A DNA stretch of 16,533 nucleotides, taken from assembly GCA_013375385.1 (NCBI GenBank), contig JABXJY010000032.1, positions 1 through 16,533 on the forward strand. Direction: 5' to 3'. The stretch comes from Desulfobacterales bacterium. Its GTDB lineage: Bacteria; Desulfobacterota; DSM-4660; Desulfatiglandales; B25-G16. The notes under the pieces were generated by a model. It saw only the letters and a program-made list of their open reading frames with translations, was not told the origin of the DNA and made no database searches. A program made the position numbers and the translations under genes. Positions 11,953 to 16,533 of this stretch are shown piece by piece (within the stretch, counting starts at the first letter, position 1; the number at the start of each line of letters is the position of its first letter).

Positions 11953-12633
11953 GTGAATACGTTAGACGGAATCTATGATGAAATTGTGGATAGGATAGCA
12001 ACACCTAGGTTAAGACTTATCCTTCTTGAGATATTAAAGAAGGAAGGAAAACCGGAGAGGGCAATAAAGGCTTGCATGAAGGTATTAGAATCTTTCCCGG
12101 ATGATATTGACATTAGAGGGATTTTGGCGGAAACATATCTTGAACAGGGATCTATTGAATTTGCAGAACCTGAATTAGAGAAATTATGCAAGCAGATTGA
12201 TGAGCTGTCTTCTGTTTTTAAACTTCGAGCTGAGCTCCTTAGAAGAGAGAACAGGATTGAAGAGGCAATAGATTCCCTAAAGATATACCTAGCACATCAC
12301 AGGAGTGATCAGGAGGCAACCAGACTTCTCTCTGAACTAAGCTCTCCTAAGGAAGAAGAACCATCAGTCCTTCCAACTTCTACCCTGGCGGAAATCTACT
12401 ACAAACAGGGAGAGTTAGAAGAGGCTATAAAGGTGTATGAACAGGTAGTTGAGGCCTCCCCAGATGATGAAAAATCTAGAATCAGACTCAATGAATTGAA
12501 GGAGATGAAGGAAGCCGAAGAGCGTAGAAAGGCCAAAGAAGGGATACTAAAAGAAAAGAAATTGAGGCTGATAGGCATCTTGGAAAGGTGGCTTGCTGCC
12601 ATAGAGCAAAGGAGGCTAGAAATTGTGAATTGA
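11953..12633 (+). CDS. Tetratricopeptide-repeat protein
   Basis: Likely a protein-protein interaction scaffold; no specific function can be assigned. The 226 residues form helix pairs with TPR spacing: ~27-60 (GKPERAIKACMKVLESFPDD), ~60-95 (LAETYLEQGSIEFAEPELEKL), ~96-130 and ~142-175 (LAEIYYKQGELEEAIKVYEQVVEASPDD, the clearest unit). A charged, Lys/Glu-rich helix follows (~176-200), then a short tail LERWLAAIEQRR. No signal peptide or membrane segment is visible, so it is probably cytoplasmic. The GTG at 11953 has AGGGG about 8 bases upstream. It is 38 bases after the FtsB-like gene and 79 before efp, so it may act with the membrane proteins upstream. Confidence 0.85.
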   Translation: MNTLDGIYDEIVDRIATPRLRLILLEILKKEGKPERAIKACMKVLESFPDDIDIRGILAETYLEQGSIEFAEPELEKLCKQIDELSSVFKLRAELLRRENRIEEAIDSLKIYLAHHRSDQEATRLLSELSSPKEEEPSVLPTSTLAEIYYKQGELEEAIKVYEQVVEASPDDEKSRIRLNELKEMKEAEERRKAKEGILKEKKLRLIGILERWLAAIEQRRLEIVN

Positions 12634-12712
12634 GGGATTGAATTTAAGGTACTCTGGTTCACTACAAACACAATAAACACGACGAACTCGTATAGAGGGA
12701 GAAAGGCCATTA

Positions 12713-13279
12713 ATGTATTCGACAGTAGATTTTAGGACCGGACTGAAGATAGAATTGGATGGAAAACCATTTACCATCATAGAATTTTTGCACGTAAAGC
12801 CAGGCAAAGGTGGGGCATTTGTCAGGACAAAACTCAAGAACATGATTACCGGACAGGTACTAGAGAAGACATTTAGGGCCGGAGAAAAGGTTGCTCCACC
12901 CAATATACAGGAAAAGGAAATGCAATATCTTTACCAGGATAAAGGTGAATTTTGTTTTATGGATACCGAAACATTTGACCAGGTTTTTCTAACAGCTGAA
13001 CAGCTAAAGGAAAATAGACTATTCCTGAAAGAGAATACGGATGTCAAGGTACTGATATACAATGACAGGATAATGGATATTGAACTCCCCAATTTCGTTG
13101 ATCTAAAGATTGACCAAACCGAGCCAGGGATTAAAGGAGATACGGTAACTGGAGGTAGCAAACCGGCTACCCTTGAGTCAGGAGCGGTTGTTCAGGTTCC
13201 ACTTTTTGTAAATATCGGGGACATAGTCAGGATAGACACACGCTCAAGACAATACATTGAGAGGATAGAACAGGGATAG
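12713..13279 (+). CDS. efp: Translation elongation factor P
   Basis: Binds ribosomes stalled at consecutive prolines and promotes peptide bond formation. The 188 residues give the standard three-domain protein, starting MYSTVDFRTGLKIELDGKPF. The loop that enters the peptidyl-transferase centre is KPGKGGAF, with Lys32 at the tip, so modification would be of the lysine type (beta-lysylation by EpmA, or the 5-aminopentanol type of Bacillus) and not rhamnosylation, which needs Arg. The C-terminal OB domain ends with VRIDTRSRQYIERI. The ATG at 12713 is preceded by AAAGG at 6 bases. No epmA or epmB follows. It ends the plus-strand run and faces the UroD-fold gene on the other strand with 41 bases between stops. 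Confidence 0.97.
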   Translation: MYSTVDFRTGLKIELDGKPFTIIEFLHVKPGKGGAFVRTKLKNMITGQVLEKTFRAGEKVAPPNIQEKEMQYLYQDKGEFCFMDTETFDQVFLTAEQLKENRLFLKENTDVKVLIYNDRIMDIELPNFVDLKIDQTEPGIKGDTVTGGSKPATLESGAVVQVPLFVNIGDIVRIDTRSRQYIERIEQG

Positions 13280-13320
13280 ATGAGGGAGCAATTGAAAAAG
13301 AGCGGACTTCCTTTTCCCTA

Positions 13321-14349
13321 TCATGCCTCTCTGGCCCGCATCATGGCCTCGATATTTTCAGGAGGGGTTTTATTGGGGACTTCGCAGCCTGAACTCAAGA
13401 TAAAATAGCTGCTATCCAAGACCCCCTCTTCTAAGGCCTTTTTTGATTCGTTGTACACTTTATCTTTGTCCCCCATGAGCAGTGTCCCGGTGGGATCTAG
13501 ATTTCCTTGGAGACATACCCTGTCTGCCACTATTTCTCTGGCTTTCTTCAGATCATTGCAGGAATCGATTTCGATGATTTTCGGCTTTATTTCGCATAAC
13601 GATTCAAGGATATTTATGATTCTGCCGCATATATGGACCGAGGGGACGGCTTCTTTTTCATTTACTTCTTCTATGATGGCCTCCAGGTAGGGTTTGGAAA
13701 ACTGCTCAAACATCTCTGGAGAGATCATGGACTCCGATGCGATGGGATCGGCAATTACTATGATTTCCGCTCCGTTTTCTATTTTTGCCTGTGCATAACT
13801 GATGGTGGCCCGTGTGGTCAATTCTACAACTTCGTGCACAAAGGAAGGGTTTCGCAGAATGCTTTTCATCAAATTATTATTCTCTATCACCAGGCCGGCT
13901 ACGGTCAAAGGGCCCGGGACATAAGAAAAAACAGGAATATCACTGTCCAATTTCTGTCTGAGAATGGATGTGGCTTTTAGATGAAGGGACAATCGTTGAT
14001 CCTTGTAGGGATCCGCGACTTTCATTTTGTGCATATCTTCGGGTTTGGTAAATAGCGGTTTATCGATATACGGGATGGAATCATCTCTATAAGCCATGTG
14101 GGCGCCAAGAGCGCTCGCCATTAAATTAAACGAGGATTCCCAACCGGCATAGACCCCGTCGTATCCAAAGTGTTTGTGACCTTCGTGCAGGCACACTGCC
14201 ATGGACTCAGCATCGTTCATTGCCTGTTCCCAGGTAATATCGCATATGTCGGAGGTAAAATATGTTATCTGGGGCACAACGGGTATTTTATCTACTGCTT
14301 CTCCATTAACCGCTGCCAGTATTCTTTGTCTTGAATTCATCATTTTCAT
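13321..14349 (-). CDS. UroD-fold methyltransferase-like protein (MtaA/CmuA type)
   Basis: Member of the uroporphyrinogen decarboxylase superfamily. From the ATG at 14349 it has 342 residues. It lacks the N-terminal Arg-rich RQAGRY motif of true HemE. It has the Zn-binding HxCxnC pattern of corrinoid-dependent methyltransferases MtaA/MtbA/CmuA: His239 and Cys241 in SVHICGR and Cys322 in SSGCEVP, followed by TPPENIEAMM. NSRQRILAAVNGE near the start and GNLDPTGTLLMG are also typical. It probably moves a methyl group between a corrinoid protein and a thiol or tetrahydrofolate; the substrate is unknown. No corrinoid protein or MtaB-like partner is adjacent. The frame stays open to a TTG at 14445 overlapping the upstream gene, but those 32 residues do not look like the family. 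Confidence 0.8.
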   Translation of the reverse strand: MKMMNSRQRILAAVNGEAVDKIPVVPQITYFTSDICDITWEQAMNDAESMAVCLHEGHKHFGYDGVYAGWESSFNLMASALGAHMAYRDDSIPYIDKPLFTKPEDMHKMKVADPYKDQRLSLHLKATSILRQKLDSDIPVFSYVPGPLTVAGLVIENNNLMKSILRNPSFVHEVVELTTRATISYAQAKIENGAEIIVIADPIASESMISPEMFEQFSKPYLEAIIEEVNEKEAVPSVHICGRIINILESLCEIKPKIIEIDSCNDLKKAREIVADRVCLQGNLDPTGTLLMGDKDKVYNESKKALEEGVLDSSYFILSSGCEVPNKTPPENIEAMMRAREA

Positions 14350-14434
14350 CCCGAAATCTACAATCTCACTCTTTACAGAAATCACAGTTGATGAGAACTT
14401 GGCTACAGACTCAATAAACCCAAAATAATATCTT

Positions 14435-15271
14435 TCAGAGCACAAGAACAGAGTCTTCTTTTGCAGACTCTATCTCCAGATTTGAATCCTTTTTCTTGGC
14501 CAAGTCCTGGCAGAGGATCGTTATCTTCACTACATCACTGTCTTTTCTCTCTGGCGCATGGTGAAACAGAACCATTTTTTTGACATGAGCTTTCAGGGCA
14601 AGATCAATCGCCGATTGGTAATCAGAATGTCCCCAACCCCTGTGTCTTGATATCTCTTCAGGTATGTACTGGCTATCATGGATCAGGATGTCTGCTTCCT
14701 GGCAAAAGGCAATATAATCACTGAAAGACTTATCCTTTACATCGAGCTCGTTATCAGTCAGGAAGACAAGGGTTTTATCTCCTTCCCGAAACCTAAATCC
14801 TAAGCCCCCTTGGGGGTGACGTAGGCGAATACTGTCGATGATGGTACCATCAATCTCAAGGCATCCATGAGTCAATTTGTCGATAAATTGTATGTCTGCC
14901 TTGAGCTCCTCGAACCTGATTGGCCAGAGGCCATCTCCCATTTTGTTATCAAAGCTGTATCTGAGGCCTTTCATAGATAAGTCGTAACCATCGACCAGGA
15001 TTCTGGTGGAGGATCTATAGATCGGCAAGAAAAAGGGGAAACCAAAGATATGATCCCAGTGGATATGGGTAACAAGAAGATGGATATCCACATCTTCTCT
15101 GCGAGACACAAATTCACTACCAAGAGGGCGGATCCCTGTACCAGCATCTATTATTACCTTTCTTCCGCTATTGAGATCTACCTCCAGGCACGTAGTATTC
15201 CCGCCGTAAATGATCGTATCTTTTCCTGGCACGGGAGTAGATCCCCTGGTACCCCAAAACTTTATTCTCAT
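14435..15271 (-). CDS. Metallo-beta-lactamase-fold hydrolase (cyclic-phosphate phosphodiesterase-like)
   Basis: Binuclear metal hydrolase of 278 residues. It opens with MRIKFWGTRGSTPVPG and YGGNTTCLEV, a start typical of the PhnP/phosphodiesterase-like branch, then IDAGTG, the metal motif HxHxDH (His69, His71, Asp73, His74), His152, LTDNE (Asp173), HDSQY (Asp199), GHS (His215) and LFHHAP (His237/238). All expected ligands are present, so it should be active; substrates in the branch include cyclic nucleotides and cyclic phosphates, and none can be chosen here. No signal peptide is evident. The ATG at 15271 has a weak ribosome site. It is the first gene of a likely two-gene unit with the methyltransferase-like gene 85 bases downstream and is divergent from the radical SAM gene. 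Confidence 0.88.
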   Translation of the reverse strand: MRIKFWGTRGSTPVPGKDTIIYGGNTTCLEVDLNSGRKVIIDAGTGIRPLGSEFVSRREDVDIHLLVTHIHWDHIFGFPFFLPIYRSSTRILVDGYDLSMKGLRYSFDNKMGDGLWPIRFEELKADIQFIDKLTHGCLEIDGTIIDSIRLRHPQGGLGFRFREGDKTLVFLTDNELDVKDKSFSDYIAFCQEADILIHDSQYIPEEISRHRGWGHSDYQSAIDLALKAHVKKMVLFHHAPERKDSDVVKITILCQDLAKKKDSNLEIESAKEDSVLVL

Positions 15272-15300
15272 GTCTTTGTCTCTAGAATGCGCGAAGTCTA

Positions 15301-15349
15301 AAGATTCTCAAGAATTTTGCTGTAAACCCTCGGTAAATGATGTAGGGTT
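15301..15349. promoter_or_regulatory. Inverted repeats between divergent hydrolase and radical SAM genes
   Basis: Two small palindromes lie in the 123-base divergent gap: ATTCT-CA-AGAAT (15304-15315) and AACCCT...AGGGTT (15325-15349, 13-base loop). They could be operators. No convincing -35/-10 pair was found for either gene, though TTGACA appears on the minus strand at 15390-15395. Confidence 0.3.
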
Positions 15350-15394
15350 CTTGTTAATTCCTTGTGACATTACGAAATTGATTTATTTCTGTCA

Positions 15395-16399
15395 ATGCAA
15401 AAAATAGATGAAAAGACAAGCATGATTGAAGAGGCCCTGAGTGGACTTGCCCCCAACAACTCTGACTGTCACCTCTGTCCGAGAAGCTGTCATGTAAATA
15501 GGCATAGAGGGGAAAGGGGGTTCTGTGGAGTTGGTAATCTTCCTGTTGTGTCCAGTTCTTGCCTTCATTTTGGAGAAGAACCATCTCTGAGCGGCTATTA
15601 TGATTATAAGGATAATGTAACAACAGGATCTTCCCTTTCTGGATCAGGAGCAGTATTTTTTGCCGGTTGTAATCTTAGATGTATCTTCTGCCAGAATTAT
15701 CAGATTAGCTGGAAGGTCTATGGGTCTGTTGTTTCCCCTGAAAGGTTAGCTGCCACCTTTCTTTTTCTGCAGGAAAAGGGGGCATTAAACATAAATCTGG
15801 TTACTCCTACACATGTTATTCTCCCCATTCTTGAGGCACTGAAAAGGGCTTTTACTCTCGGACTGAAGATTCCCATTGTTTACAATACCAGCGCCTATGA
15901 TTCATATGAAACAATCTCAAAACTCGCTGGAATTATTGACGTCTACCTGCCTGATTTTAAATATATCAGGAAAGAAAAGGCGGTTCAGTATTCCAACGCC
16001 CCTGACTATCCTGAGCGAGCTGCTGGGGCAATAAAAGAGATGTACAGACAAGTGGCAAATCTTGAGCTTGATAATGAGGGAAATGCAAAGCAAGGTCTCA
16101 TAATAAGACACCTGATTTTGCCAGGTTCCAGGGAAGAAGCATGCGCCATATTGGAATGGATTGCAGCTAATCTTTCTACCCAAGTTCATTTAAGCCTGAT
16201 GAGCCAGTTTCATCCAAGCAACAGTGCGCCAGATGAAATAAATAGGGGGATTTCACAAGAGGAGTATAATGGGGTTCTGGATAAGGCAGAAGAATTGGGC
16301 TTTGAAAATGTCTATGTACAACCATACCCATTCACTTCTAAAGACCATCTGCTTCCTGATTTTGATAGGGATAACCCATTCTTTTGGGATGAGGGCTGA
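15395..16399 (+). CDS. PflX-type radical SAM protein (COG1313, pyruvate formate-lyase activase-like)
   Basis: Radical S-adenosylmethionine enzyme of unknown substrate. The 334 residues have an N-terminal cysteine-rich stretch (Cys25, Cys28, Cys32, Cys44 in CHLCPRSCHV...GFCG), then the radical SAM motif CNLRCIFC (Cys92, Cys96, Cys99) followed by QNYQIS, and a TIM-barrel part with TPTH, YNTSAYDS, DVYLPDFKY and a C-terminal QFHPSN and VQPYP. This order is that of the family annotated PflX; its physiological role is not established. No pyruvate formate-lyase or other glycyl-radical enzyme is in view. The ATG at 15395 has no clear ribosome site; an ATG at 15422 has a slightly better one (AAAAG) and would still keep all motifs. 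Confidence 0.85.
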   Translation: MQKIDEKTSMIEEALSGLAPNNSDCHLCPRSCHVNRHRGERGFCGVGNLPVVSSSCLHFGEEPSLSGYYDYKDNVTTGSSLSGSGAVFFAGCNLRCIFCQNYQISWKVYGSVVSPERLAATFLFLQEKGALNINLVTPTHVILPILEALKRAFTLGLKIPIVYNTSAYDSYETISKLAGIIDVYLPDFKYIRKEKAVQYSNAPDYPERAAGAIKEMYRQVANLELDNEGNAKQGLIIRHLILPGSREEACAILEWIAANLSTQVHLSLMSQFHPSNSAPDEINRGISQEEYNGVLDKAEELGFENVYVQPYPFTSKDHLLPDFDRDNPFFWDEG

Positions 16400-16533
16400 A
16401 GAAAAAAGAAATCCACTTCAAAGATGTACATCCCCTGGCACAGAGTAAGTTCAGAACTCCTGACATAGATCTGTAATTGATTAATATCACTGGTTTTAGA
16501 TGAAAATTTAACCGTAACAATTTATGTAACATA

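Noticed and set aside
13284..13320. Possible bidirectional terminator between efp and the UroD-fold gene
   Set aside because: GAAAA and TTTTC with a few inner pairs form only a weak, mismatched stem without a convincing G/C core.
13280..13408. 42-codon frame starting directly after the efp stop (TAGATG)
   Set aside because: I considered a remnant of an efp partner such as epmA, but the first 13 residues do not resemble it and the rest is antisense to the UroD-fold gene.
14350..14445. 32-residue N-terminal extension of the UroD-fold protein from TTG at 14445
   Set aside because: Family members normally begin close to the NSRQRIL segment, and the extension overlaps the hydrolase gene; kept only as an alternative.
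16400..16533. Terminal 134 bases after the radical SAM gene
   Set aside because: Looked for a terminator, promoter, tRNA or new gene start; only a weak TGAAG/CTTCA pairing and a poorly spaced TTGATT were seen.
1..16533. CRISPR arrays, insertion sequences, phage genes, rRNA and tRNA
   Set aside because: Read through all gaps on both strands; no regularly spaced repeats, transposase or integrase motifs, or cloverleaf-like sequences were found.

Overview
The window reads as ordinary chromosome from an anaerobic Gram-negative bacterium, most likely a deltaproteobacterium (Desulfobacterota). This is inferred from gene content, not from a marker gene: a GAF-fused GspE/PilB-type ATPase, a HndA/HndC/HoxU-like NAD(P)H diaphorase module, ExbB/ExbD, a COG1313 (PflX-type) radical SAM protein and a methyltransferase-type member of the uroporphyrinogen decarboxylase (UroD) fold family. 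G+C looks moderate and genes are tightly packed. Seven of the sixteen complete genes appear to start with TTG or GTG. I saw no rRNA, tRNA, CRISPR array, transposase or phage gene.

Layout. (1) 2-1888, plus strand: 3' part of a secretion/pilus assembly ATPase that begins before the window. (2) 9345 down to 1897, minus strand: eight closely spaced genes, read in the order rdgB, nuoE-like, nuoF-like, nuoG/hoxU-like, yggS, ttcA-like, a YchF-related protein and argC. Several overlap by 4-17 bases. A likely promoter lies at 9450-9479 and a second transcript could start in the 96-base gap before yggS. (3) 9521-10171, plus: a PPP-family phosphatase expressed divergently from rdgB out of overlapping promoters. 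(4) 10172-10567: a 396-base non-coding stretch full of inverted and dispersed repeats. (5) 10568-13279, plus: exbB, exbD, an FtsB/DivIC-like gene, a TPR gene and efp. (6) 15271 down to 13321, minus: a metallo-beta-lactamase-fold hydrolase followed by the UroD-fold methyltransferase-like gene. (7) 15395-16399, plus: the radical SAM gene, divergent from (6). The last 134 bases hold nothing recognisable.

How the genes fit together. The three diaphorase proteins carry a complete electron path (NADH/FMN site plus about eight possible Fe-S clusters), but no hydrogenase or formate dehydrogenase catalytic subunit is adjacent, so the electron acceptor must be encoded elsewhere. rdgB, yggS, ttcA and argC are housekeeping genes for nucleotide-pool cleaning, PLP homeostasis, tRNA thiolation and arginine synthesis. 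The exbB-exbD-ftsB-TPR block looks like an envelope or division module joined to efp.

Points most worth a second look: the YchF-like protein with eroded G1 and G3 motifs, the diaphorase without a catalytic partner, the dispersed TTACCCCGTTA repeat family in three gene gaps, and the structured region before exbB. No obviously new multi-gene system is visible.
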